NCBI GenBank assembly: GCA_029776465.1
Contig: JAKOTC010000259.1
Coordinates: 1 to 7,150 of the forward strand
Reading direction: 5' to 3'
Origin: Bacillota bacterium
GTDB taxonomy: Bacteria; Bacillota; Clostridia; Oscillospirales; JAKOTC01
Length of the DNA stretch: 7,150 bases
Made by a program: the position numbers and the translations under genes. The notes under the pieces were generated by a model. It ran no database searches and had not been told where the DNA came from. It was given only the letters and a program-made list of their open reading frames with translations. Positions 1 to 5,945 of the stretch are shown piece by piece (the first letter of the stretch is position 1; every line of letters begins with the position of its first letter).

Positions 1-642
1 CCCATTGGCCTGACTGTCATCCAGCCAGGTATAACCCTGATTGCCCACCAGGCTGACTTTGGCGCCCTCCACAAATTTCCCGGCCATTGAGTCATCGAAG
101 CAATGGACTCGGGCGATCAGTTTAACGCCGGCTGTCTGAATGGATTTAACATTCTCCGCCAATTGGGCCAATGAGAGATCCGGGGCGGATACAGACTCGG
201 CTCCCGGATAAGCCGTCGTGTAGGCCAGCATCCCTCCTGCGGCCTTGATATCCACAATTAAAGCGCCGGGAACGTTGCCGAGCTTAGTCTGCAGCGAATT
301 GAGATAACTCGAAAACCCTTGGGGATTCTTCAGCTGTTCCACCGACATGGTCACAACGGCACCTGCCTTCACCCAGCTGCCGGAGACGGTTGGAGAGGAT
401 GTAGTCGGATTTGAGGAGGCATTGCTTTCGGCTTTGCTTGACCCTTCGGAGGAAGCAGGGCTGTCTGCCGAACTGCTTTGTGCGGGATTGCTTTGTGCGG
501 CCTCCGCCAGCATGTCCATCATGGGGCCGGCAATAAACCATCCCGCTCCAATCAGGCAAAGGGCAGAGAGCATGAAAAAGACCACTACTTTTAGTTTGCT
601 GCGCCTTTTGGTATAAATGCTTTTTGAACGGATCACTTTCAT
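1..642 (-). CDS. Membrane-anchored putative glycoside hydrolase (DUF4015-like), C-terminal part outside window
   Basis: Only the first 214 codons are present; the frame is still open at the window edge. Residues 1-16 are basic, about 17-39 form one hydrophobic segment (signal anchor or uncleaved signal peptide), and about 49-87 are a Ser/Ala/Pro-rich low-complexity linker, so the rest probably lies outside the membrane. From about residue 95 it resembles DUF4015 putative glycosyl hydrolases, which are predicted TIM barrels: a strand ending in GALIVDIK (126-133), then KLIARVHCFDD (174-184), matching the family pattern of an early Val-Asp-Lys strand and an Ile-Ala-Arg strand followed by Phe-x-Asp, then GYTWLDD (203-209). 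Catalytic residues would lie beyond the window. An in-frame ATG at 648 is possible, but the AAAGG at 653-657 is better spaced from the ATG at 642. The gene lies 68 bases after rnfA on the same strand, with a hairpin between. The family call is from memory of the motif order; substrate is unknown. Confidence 0.7.
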   Translation of the reverse strand, partial: MKVIRSKSIYTKRRSKLKVVVFFMLSALCLIGAGWFIAGPMMDMLAEAAQSNPAQSSSADSPASSEGSSKAESNASSNPTTSSPTVSGSWVKAGAVVTMSVEQLKNPQGFSSYLNSLQTKLGNVPGALIVDIKAAGGMLAYTTAYPGAESVSAPDLSLAQLAENVKSIQTAGVKLIARVHCFDDSMAGKFVEGAKVSLVGNQGYTWLDDSQANG

Positions 643-669
643 TCTCATCAAGCCTTTCGAGCTTTATTC

Positions 670-696
670 AAAAGCTGCAGGCAATATGCAGCTTTT
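670..696 (-). terminator. Hairpin terminator or attenuator after rnfA
   Basis: A perfect 10-base inverted repeat (AAAAGCTGCA at 670-679, TGCAGCTTTT at 687-696) has a 7-base loop and lies 15 bases past the rnfA stop codon. Read in the operon direction, the 3' arm ends in TTTT, the A-stem-T layout of an intrinsic terminator; by symmetry it could work on both strands. The T-run is short (four), so termination may be partial, leaving some read-through into the DUF4015-like gene. I found no convincing promoter for that gene downstream of the hairpin. Confidence 0.6.
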
Positions 697-710
697 ACAG
701 TCTGATATTA

Positions 711-1346
711 TTATATGACAGATTGATGGCCTGCCATTCCAGAAAACGCCAGAGCCAGGAATCCGATATAGATAAATCGGGCCGGAAGCCCCCGGAAAGC
801 ATCGGGCAAATCCATGGAATCGATTTGGCGGATACCTTCCAGAACCAAAGATGCGGCAAAAAGGAATCCGATCCCCACGCACAGACCGAAAATAATTGCT
901 CCCGCAAAATTATCGGCGTAGGCCTGACCGAGCATCTGAACACGAAGCTTTGCAAACAGCAACGGAGCCCCCAACACCGCTGTATTGAAAACAGCGATGG
1001 GCAGCGCACGGGAAATGTAATCGTAGAAGTCCTTGGCATATTTGCTGAGTAAACGGACGGACAGATAATACAGGCCGCAAAGCACCAGCAAATAAATCAT
1101 TGAACGAAGGGTTTGAGAGATTAACATGGGAGAAATATTAAACCTTCCGAGCACAACGTCCATCAGCCAGCCCATAATGGAAGAGGTGGTGGTGAAAAAG
1201 GTGAGCAGCCCGCCAAAAAGCATAAATTCCTTGGGCTTTGCAATGACACGAATAATTTCGTCGCTGCCCAATCCCCGGGAGAAAAGAAGGTTTTCCGCCA
1301 CCACCGTGGATATTGCCAGCATTAAATATTGGGAAAAGAAATTCAT
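711..1346 (-). CDS. rnfA: RnfA-like membrane subunit lacking both [2Fe-2S] cysteines
   Basis: This 211-residue, very hydrophobic protein (about six membrane segments) belongs to the RnfA/NqrE family. The C-terminal DLPDAFRG (179-186) and the following FLALAFSGMAG (196-206) match the family's DVPxxFRG and LMALAFMGFxGL, and AVFNTAVLGAPLL (118-130) matches the ITTNCAVLGVALL stretch. In canonical RnfA one cysteine near residue 25 (FLGLCPFLG) and one in TTNC help hold a [2Fe-2S] cluster in the membrane. Here ungapped comparison puts Asp29 (GLGSD) and Thr122 (NTAVLG) at those places. The only cysteines, Cys90 and Cys156, lie elsewhere. The ATG overlaps the rnfE stop codon (ATGA), implying translational coupling. 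It is slightly longer than usual (about 190-195). Family membership is secure; canonical electron transfer is doubtful. Confidence 0.85.
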   Translation of the reverse strand: MNFFSQYLMLAISTVVAENLLFSRGLGSDEIIRVIAKPKEFMLFGGLLTFFTTTSSIMGWLMDVVLGRFNISPMLISQTLRSMIYLLVLCGLYYLSVRLLSKYAKDFYDYISRALPIAVFNTAVLGAPLLFAKLRVQMLGQAYADNFAGAIIFGLCVGIGFLFAASLVLEGIRQIDSMDLPDAFRGLPARFIYIGFLALAFSGMAGHQSVI

Positions 1347-2179
1347 CTTTCGCCGACCCCTTTCCCTTCGGTTTCAACTTTTTTGGCGATCGCGTACTGG
1401 CGAAGCTTACGTCCCCCTGCCGCGATAAGTCCCAGCAGCATGAATCCCGTGAAGGACATCGTAGCCGGTGTGAATGAAAACTGGTTGAGAAATACAACTC
1501 CGTTAATGGCTCCGGTGGCAAGCAGTTCGCGAATCGCCGAAACCAGACAGATAACCAGGGCAAAGCCAAGCCCCGTTGCAAAGGAATCCACGATGGTTCT
1601 GGAAACAGAATTGCGGATCGCAAACACTTCGGCGCGAACCGAGATCAGCGAGCTGACACTGACCAGCGGCAGAAATATTCCTAAGGAATTCACAATATTC
1701 GGATAGTAATACTGCAGGTACCTGGAGACAGGGATCAGTAAAACCGCAGCCAGGATGACATAAAGAGAGAGCCTTTGGGGCGGTTTGAAGTTTCGCCCCA
1801 AGATGCTGGCTAAAACATTAACCGGGAACAATAAGAGAAAAGTCAGAATGGATAAAGCAATTCCGTTTTTAAGGCTGGTTCCGGCACCAACGATGGGCGC
1901 CACTCCCAGCGCATGCACCAAAACAGGGTTTTTATAAAAAACGCCGTCTATAAAAACATCTTTGGCGGATGAATTGCTTCGAATCTGAAAGGTGCGGTCG
2001 ATGTCGTCAATGCGAGGGTTGTAGCTTCTTATATGCCCCCTGCGCACAGCGTCTTCTTTCCAGGAACGGTGGGATTCGGTAAGCCTGCGGAAGTTCTGCC
2101 TCAGTCGTTTGCGCAGAGCCGCGTGTTTATGCTTTCCGGAAATAGATCCGGTGCTGTTTTGGCTTTTCGGATTTTTCAT
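1343..2179 (-). CDS. rnfE: RnfE-like membrane subunit with basic N-terminal extension, lacking both cluster cysteines
   Basis: The RnfE/NqrD-type core begins at KNPVLVHALGVAP (83-95), with NSLGIFLPL (164-172), VRAEVFAIRNSV (181-192), GLGFAL (203-208) and SAIREL (214-219), all matching family landmarks. About six membrane segments follow. Canonical RnfE has cysteine in LGLCP and in VNC(I/L)xLGRAEAFA; here these are Ala94 and Ser177, so the [2Fe-2S] site shared with RnfA is gone on this side too. Cys211, the only cysteine, is elsewhere. Before the core lies a hydrophilic, Arg/Lys-rich extension of about 70 residues, whereas family members usually have about 15. The start is fixed by AAGGAGGG six bases upstream, and there is no other ATG before residue 241. 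The gene overlaps rnfD by 53 bases and rnfA by 4. Family call strong; function as a redox subunit doubtful. Confidence 0.83.
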   Translation of the reverse strand: MKNPKSQNSTGSISGKHKHAALRKRLRQNFRRLTESHRSWKEDAVRRGHIRSYNPRIDDIDRTFQIRSNSSAKDVFIDGVFYKNPVLVHALGVAPIVGAGTSLKNGIALSILTFLLLFPVNVLASILGRNFKPPQRLSLYVILAAVLLIPVSRYLQYYYPNIVNSLGIFLPLVSVSSLISVRAEVFAIRNSVSRTIVDSFATGLGFALVICLVSAIRELLATGAINGVVFLNQFSFTPATMSFTGFMLLGLIAAGGRKLRQYAIAKKVETEGKGVGER

Positions 2180-3143
2180 GTAAGACCCTCCTTCGCTCTA
2201 TAATCAGGGTCAACCGATCAAGTGTCGGGCCAAGGGCGTTGACAATCAGGAGGGCAAAACAGATGCCCTCGGCATATGTCCCGGAATATCTGAAATAAAC
2301 CGTCAATATTCCGCCGATAACGCCATATAAAAATCTCGCCATATTGGATTTCGGGGCTGTTGAGGGATCGTTCATCATAAAAACCGCGGCAAAAACCAGA
2401 TAACCGGCCGCAAGTTCATAAAACGCCCCATACAAAGGATCTCCGACCCGCGGAAAAAGAGCCGATAAAACCGCAACGGTGCCTAAATAGGAGAAGGTGA
2501 TGCGCCATTCGATGGTCTTGCGAACCACCAGATAAATAAAGCAGGCCAAAATCACAAGAAGGGCCGAAACACCCATGGCTTCCGGAACCGTTCCGAATAA
2601 AATCTCCGATATCCTGTAACTGGGTTTTCCGCCCAGCTTTATGGTGGACAAAATAGACTGACCGATTTTTAGGCTTGTATTGGCGAGGGGATTAAACAAA
2701 CTGATTTTCTGAAAGGGAAGGGGAAACTTTAACATGTATCCGGGCCAGGCTACGGTGGCAAATGCAAGCGCCGCCGCAGAAGGGTTAAACGGGTTGTGTC
2801 CAAGCCCGCCAAACACGGTTTTTGCCAGCAGCATTGCCACGCCGCCCATTACACAAACAATCCAGAGGGGAACGGTGACGGGGCAGAGCAAGGCAATCAC
2901 CAGCCCGCTGACAATTGCGGAAAAATCACTGAGTGAATGGGGAAGGTGGGCAAGCCGGGAAGCAAGATATTCTGCGGTCACGCAGGAAAAAACAGATACT
3001 GCCGCCACCAAAAGAGATCTCGGCCCATATAGAAACCATGCCCAAACCAGCAAAGCAGCAAAGCAGAGCAGCATGTCCAGCATGGAACTGCGAACCGACC
3101 GTCCGCTGCTTAGGAAGGGCGCGGGGGTTTTAATCAGCTGCAT
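2127..3143 (-). CDS. rnfD: RnfD-like membrane subunit with altered flavin-attachment motif
   Basis: This 338-residue protein has about nine or ten hydrophobic segments and is of normal family length. Landmarks of RnfD/NqrB are clear: DFSAIVSGLVIALLCP (73-88), VFGGLGHNPFNPSAA (110-124), FMMNDPSTAPKS (255-266) and FALLIVNALGPTLDR (296-310). Canonical RnfD carries a covalent FMN on threonine in a (S/T)GAT-P-L motif added by ApbE. The corresponding stretch here reads PLANTSL (152-158): Thr156 is kept but Gly-Ala before it is replaced by Ala-Asn. The later GSIGETSAL stretch is also changed (EAMGVSAL, 188-195, the Glu being Val192). Whether FMN is bound is therefore uncertain. The frame is open upstream to 3320, but the RnfD homology and the AAAGGGG at 3150-3156 place the start at 3143, overlapping rnfC by 14 bases. 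Confidence 0.88.
   Translation of the reverse strand: MQLIKTPAPFLSSGRSVRSSMLDMLLCFAALLVWAWFLYGPRSLLVAAVSVFSCVTAEYLASRLAHLPHSLSDFSAIVSGLVIALLCPVTVPLWIVCVMGGVAMLLAKTVFGGLGHNPFNPSAAALAFATVAWPGYMLKFPLPFQKISLFNPLANTSLKIGQSILSTIKLGGKPSYRISEILFGTVPEAMGVSALLVILACFIYLVVRKTIEWRITFSYLGTVAVLSALFPRVGDPLYGAFYELAAGYLVFAAVFMMNDPSTAPKSNMARFLYGVIGGILTVYFRYSGTYAEGICFALLIVNALGPTLDRLTLIIERRRVLHEKSEKPKQHRIYFRKA
2186..2193 (-). promoter_or_regulatory. Strong ribosome binding site of rnfE
   Basis: On the minus strand the sequence AAGGAGGG lies six bases before the ATG at 2179. It sits inside the 3' end of rnfD and supports the long form of RnfE with its basic N-terminal extension. Its presence suggests that rnfE is initiated efficiently in its own right and not only by coupling. 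Confidence 0.75.
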
Positions 3144-4383
3144 TATGATCCCCTTTCTCCGGAAGCATTCCGGATAAAATCTCTTTTTTCGCAAGGGCTG
3201 TGAAGGCAGCGGGATTAATTCGCCCGCGGCAAACATAACTGCAGCAACCGCACTCAATACAGCGCTCGGCGCCAAAGGACGCACATTCCTCAAATTTTCC
3301 GTGGCGGGCAAAGCGAGCAATATAAACCGGCATCAATCGACGGGGACAGCATCTCACACAGTCGCCGCAGCCACAGCAGTTTGTAATGTCGGGAGCCGGC
3401 GGGACCTTCAAAGCCAGCAAAGCCGGAATTCCAATCCCCACAGGGGTGGAAAGATCCTCAAAGGCATAGCCTGTCATCGACCCTCCCAATACATAAACAT
3501 CCGGCTCATCCTTCAATCCGCAGAAGTTTAAAATATCCGCCGCGGACATCCCCACGGGCACCCAGATGTTCCCCGGATTGGTGACACAGTCGCCTGCCAC
3601 TGTCAGCATCTGCATGGTTTGCGGAATTCCGGCATCCATTGCCGCCAGCAAGTCTAAACAGGCCTGTGCACTGATAAATCCCATTTCCGGATGGTCGGCC
3701 ACAAACCGTTTTTCCACCGGATATTTTCCGGTGAGATAATGAATCTCCGGAGTTTTTGAAAGCCGAGATTTTAACACATCATAGCTTTTACTGCGATACG
3801 TATAAATCTCTTGCTTTGGAATCCCTATGAATTGGGCGGCCAGCTGCAGGCCCTCCACAATATCATCCAGATTCTGCAGTATGAGCGCCCCGGAGGAGCA
3901 GACATAGGGCTCGTCCTCTATTGCGTTCACGGCGAGAACCTGAATTTTCCGCTCTTTGAACCTCTCCAATTTGTCCGCAAGGGGAACCCGGTCCAGCCCG
4001 TCCACGATTCCGGCCTGACGAATGGCGGATATCAGCTCCCGGGTGCGGGGCGTGATCCGTTTTCTCGATCGGGTTATGATGGACGAACTTTCATCCGGCG
4101 TGAGATAAATGATATTAATTTCACCGTAAAAAGGGTGGTCAAAAGGAAACACCCCTTGAACGGTTCCTGAAATGGGCGCTAAAACCGGAGCCCCTCCGGA
4201 AGGACCGGGGGAGGACAGCTGTTGGTAACGTTCTACTTTACTGCCAGATTCTACGAGTATTTTTGACCCCAAATCCACCGGAATGCGCAGGGGGCAGGGA
4301 TTGCCATATATCTGAATAGGGCTCGATAAAATCCCACTCTTATGCTGTTTTAGCGTTAATCCGAAGCGGGAATAATCTTGCAT
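3130..4383 (-). CDS. rnfC: RnfC-like subunit with two intact [4Fe-4S] motifs but degenerate FMN/NADH site
   Basis: This 417-residue protein is predicted to be peripheral, on the cytoplasmic face. The order of parts follows RnfC: an N-terminal barrel-sandwich region (about 20-95, with VLAPISGTVQGV at 67-78), the NuoF-like flavin domain (about 115-250), an SLBB-type region (about 255-310, with VLGGSMTG at 298-305), then two ferredoxin-like motifs. These motifs, CxxCxxCxxxCP (Cys336, 339, 342, 346) and CxxCxxCxxxC (Cys375, 378, 381, 385), are complete. Canonical RnfC binds FMN and NADH through AGIVGxGGAxFPT and NGxECEPY; here the same places read AGIVDGLDRVPLA (124-136) and NAIEDEPY (153-160), and KYPxGGEK is shortened to KYPVEK (220-225). 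The start has AGGAGGT (4391-4397) seven bases upstream. It is the first gene of the four-gene operon. Electron carrying is possible; NADH oxidation looks unlikely. Confidence 0.88.
   Translation of the reverse strand: MQDYSRFGLTLKQHKSGILSSPIQIYGNPCPLRIPVDLGSKILVESGSKVERYQQLSSPGPSGGAPVLAPISGTVQGVFPFDHPFYGEINIIYLTPDESSSIITRSRKRITPRTRELISAIRQAGIVDGLDRVPLADKLERFKERKIQVLAVNAIEDEPYVCSSGALILQNLDDIVEGLQLAAQFIGIPKQEIYTYRSKSYDVLKSRLSKTPEIHYLTGKYPVEKRFVADHPEMGFISAQACLDLLAAMDAGIPQTMQMLTVAGDCVTNPGNIWVPVGMSAADILNFCGLKDEPDVYVLGGSMTGYAFEDLSTPVGIGIPALLALKVPPAPDITNCCGCGDCVRCCPRRLMPVYIARFARHGKFEECASFGAERCIECGCCSYVCRGRINPAAFTALAKKEILSGMLPEKGDHNAAD
3150..3156 (-). promoter_or_regulatory. Ribosome binding site that sets the rnfD start
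   Basis: AAAGGGG on the minus strand lies six bases before the ATG at 3143. It selects this start over an ATG at 3320 that would add 59 residues overlapping the cysteine-rich C terminus of rnfC with no RnfD-like content. Confidence 0.65.
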
Positions 4384-4398
4384 TCCAAAAACCTCCTC

Positions 4399-4427
4399 TT
4401 GAAACTCAAAGCAGGGGGGTATATCAT
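4399..4427 (+). promoter_or_regulatory. Promoter of the mecA-like gene
   Basis: TTGAAA (4399-4404) and TATCAT (4422-4427) are separated by 17 bases, each matching five of six consensus positions for the housekeeping sigma factor. The spacer holds a run of six G (4414-4419). The transcript would begin near 4434 and have a short leader before the gene. Confidence 0.5.
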
Positions 4428-4453
4428 AGTTAAAAGAATATAGATGCGGTCTA
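4423..4453 (-). promoter_or_regulatory. Possible promoter of the rnf-like operon
   Basis: On the minus strand, TAGACC (4448-4453) and TATGAT (4423-4428) are separated by 19 bases and would start transcription near 4416, about 33 bases before rnfC. The -10 is good (five of six); the -35 is weak and the spacing long, so an activator may be needed or the call may be wrong. The -10 overlaps the -10 of the divergent mecA promoter. Confidence 0.35.
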
Positions 4454-4469
4454 TGAAAGGATGATGAAC

Positions 4470-5039
4470 ATGTTGATGCGAAAGGACAGTGCCAGCAGAC
4501 TGGTTGTCGTTTTGCAGCCTGACGATATGGAGGAATTAGACATCACTTTTGCGAAGTTTGATTATAAAAACGAAAAAACTAGAGAAATCATTTCCGACCT
4601 GTTGCAAAAGGCAAGGGAGGAACATGATTTTAACAGGCAGGGAAAAAGGCTAACCATCGAGGTCTATCCGATGGAAGGCGGCTGTGAAATCATTTTTGAG
4701 GCAGCCGACCGGGATCTGCCTGCCGAGGAAGACCCGAAAAAAAGTCTGACGGCCTTTCGCTTTGCCGGAAGTGAAGAATTGTACTCCTGCCTTGAAAAGG
4801 TGGGGCATCTGGTGGATCAAATGACGCTGTCCGCCGCACTTTACTTAGTGGATAATCAATACATAGCAGTGTTCTTATCCATCTCAACTCAAACCCAAAA
4901 GCTTCGGAATATCCTGAAGGAATTTGCCGATGACCTGGGTGAGGACCCCCAGTTTCTTTCCCGTTTGGATGAATACTATCCGCTGCTGATCAGCTGCAGA
5001 AGCCTGACAGAATCCATGCTGAGAGCCGGAGCAAAATAA
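4470..5039 (+). CDS. mecA: MecA-family adaptor protein (ClpC adaptor)
   Basis: MecA proteins bring substrates such as ComK to the ClpC ATPase for unfolding and ClpP degradation and stimulate ClpC assembly. The N-terminal substrate-binding domain is seen as an acidic stretch with the pattern DLLQKAREEHDF, corresponding to the family's EEEFA region, followed by LTIEVYPMEGGCEIIFEA, corresponding to IQVQALDKGLEIIV. An acidic linker (PAEEDPKK) leads into the C-terminal ClpC-binding domain, ending with LDEYYPLLISCRSLTESML, like the family's terminal EYGKxI helix. At 189 residues it is somewhat shorter than B. subtilis MecA (218). ATGs at 4461 and 4464 are in frame, but the AAGGA at 4457-4461 would overlap the first, so 4470, eight bases away, is preferred. 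It stands alone, divergent from rnfC and convergent with rpe. Family call good; clients unknown. Confidence 0.82.
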   Translation: MLMRKDSASRLVVVLQPDDMEELDITFAKFDYKNEKTREIISDLLQKAREEHDFNRQGKRLTIEVYPMEGGCEIIFEAADRDLPAEEDPKKSLTAFRFAGSEELYSCLEKVGHLVDQMTLSAALYLVDNQYIAVFLSISTQTQKLRNILKEFADDLGEDPQFLSRLDEYYPLLISCRSLTESMLRAGAK

Positions 5040-5040
5040 T

Positions 5041-5697
5041 TTAAACGCTTCCAAGCGCTTTCATATCTGCGATGGCTGTTTTGGGGTCAGGGCAACCGAA
5101 AAGATAAGAGCCGGCCACCAGAACATCCGCCCCCGCCTTGACCACCTCTTTGGCCGTGACGGCATCGATTCCCCCGTCCACCTGAATATATGAATCCAAT
5201 CCGCGCCGGTTCAATTCGGTGCGGATTTTTTCTATTTTGGGCAGCATATCCCGCATAAAGCTTTGACCGCCGAATCCGGGCTCAACCGTCATAACCAAAA
5301 CCATAAACACCTCATCCAGATAGGGAAAAACCGCCTCTGCCGGCGTTTTGGGCTTAATGGATACGGCCGCAGGCAAGCCCAGCGACTTAATCTGACGAAT
5401 AATTTTTGCCGGCTCTTCAACCGCTTCCAAATGGAAGGTGATTGAACTGGCGCCGGCTGCATAAAAGTCAGGAATATATTTTTCGGGGTCGCTAATCATC
5501 AAATGAATATCAAAGGGCATACCGGTATGCTTGCGCAGAGATTTTACGACAGGCGCACCCAGAGTAATGTTGGGCACAAAATGGCCGTCCATGACATCGA
5601 TGTGCAGCATATCCGCGCCGGCAGCCTGCATTTTAGCTGCCTCTTCACCCAGCTTTGCAAAATCGCTGGCCAAAATGGAAGGAGCAATTTTTATCAT
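5041..5697 (-). CDS. rpe: Ribulose-phosphate 3-epimerase
   Basis: Rpe interconverts D-ribulose 5-phosphate and D-xylulose 5-phosphate in the non-oxidative pentose phosphate pathway, in the cytoplasm. The 218-residue length is typical of this TIM-barrel enzyme. All signatures are present: IAPSILASDF (4-13), LHIDVMDGHFVPN (31-43), FDIHLM (62-67), VEPGFGGQSF (138-147), VDGGI (173-177) and the phosphate-binding end VAGSYLF (194-200). Metal ligands His32, Asp34, His65 and Asp174 are in place, with Asp34 and Asp174 the expected acid/base pair. GGGGAGG at 5707-5713 lies nine bases before the ATG. The stop codon is one base from the stop codon of the convergent mecA gene. It is a single-gene unit in this window. 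Confidence 0.97.
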   Translation of the reverse strand: MIKIAPSILASDFAKLGEEAAKMQAAGADMLHIDVMDGHFVPNITLGAPVVKSLRKHTGMPFDIHLMISDPEKYIPDFYAAGASSITFHLEAVEEPAKIIRQIKSLGLPAAVSIKPKTPAEAVFPYLDEVFMVLVMTVEPGFGGQSFMRDMLPKIEKIRTELNRRGLDSYIQVDGGIDAVTAKEVVKAGADVLVAGSYLFGCPDPKTAIADMKALGSV

Positions 5698-5742
5698 GAG
5701 GGTTATCCTCCCCGAAGTCTAAAGTTCATAAACAGTTTGTTG

Positions 5743-5789
5743 CTTTTTTAATAAATATAACAGATATTATTTTAAACTTTTTTAATAAA
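5743..5789. repeat. 13-base direct repeat spanning the rpe promoter
   Basis: CTTTTTTAATAAA occurs exactly at 5743-5755 and again at 5777-5789, starting 34 bases apart (about three helical turns). One copy is between the -35 and -10 of the proposed rpe promoter, the other lies just past its start site in the leader. The surroundings are very AT-rich, so chance similarity is possible, but an exact 13-base match in this arrangement could be a pair of protein-binding sites. Confidence 0.5.
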
Positions 5790-5797
5790 AAGGTCAA
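5769..5797 (-). promoter_or_regulatory. Promoter of rpe
   Basis: On the minus strand, TTGACC (5792-5797) and TAAAAT (5769-5774) are 17 bases apart, five of six matches each. The start would be near 5762, giving a leader of about 65 bases before rpe. One copy of a 13-base repeat fills most of the spacer. Confidence 0.55.
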
Positions 5798-5945
5798 GTA
5801 TTTCCGACAATCCGCCTATAACACAATGTATAATCCGGGTTAAAATATTTACCATATCGCCCCTCATAGGCATAATTACCAGAATTTATCTCTCTCGCCC
5901 TCTTTTTTTAGGCGGCCGGTGGACATGCATACGATTGCCGGTAAA

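Noticed and set aside
1..642. The gene after rnfA as RnfG
   Set aside because: RnfG is also anchored by one N-terminal helix, but the visible 214 residues, about the full RnfG length, show no SGATxT flavinylation motif, and the motifs fit DUF4015 instead.
624..1052. Plus-strand open frame of 142 codons opposite rnfA
   Set aside because: It lies over the clear RnfA-like gene and the start of the DUF4015-like gene, has no recognisable family and no good ribosome site; it is a shadow frame.
2734..3177. Plus-strand open frame of 147 codons opposite rnfD
   Set aside because: Shadow of the well-supported rnfD gene with low-complexity, unrecognised composition.
2127..3320. Longer RnfD reading frame starting at 3320
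   Set aside because: The extra 59 residues overlap the cluster-bearing end of rnfC and do not resemble RnfD; the ATG at 3143 has its own ribosome site and fits the family N terminus.
711..4383. The Rnf-like operon as a decaying pseudogene cluster
   Set aside because: All four frames are open at full family length, overlaps and ribosome sites are intact, and changes fall at cofactor positions while structural motifs are kept. This does not exclude functional drift.
5802..5834. Second plus-strand promoter around the TATAAT at 5829
   Set aside because: No acceptable -35 lies 16-19 bases upstream, and the perfect promoter at 5946-5975 explains metG.
5895..5912. Terminator at the run of seven T
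   Set aside because: No stable stem precedes the T-run on the plus strand, and no plus-strand gene ends before it.
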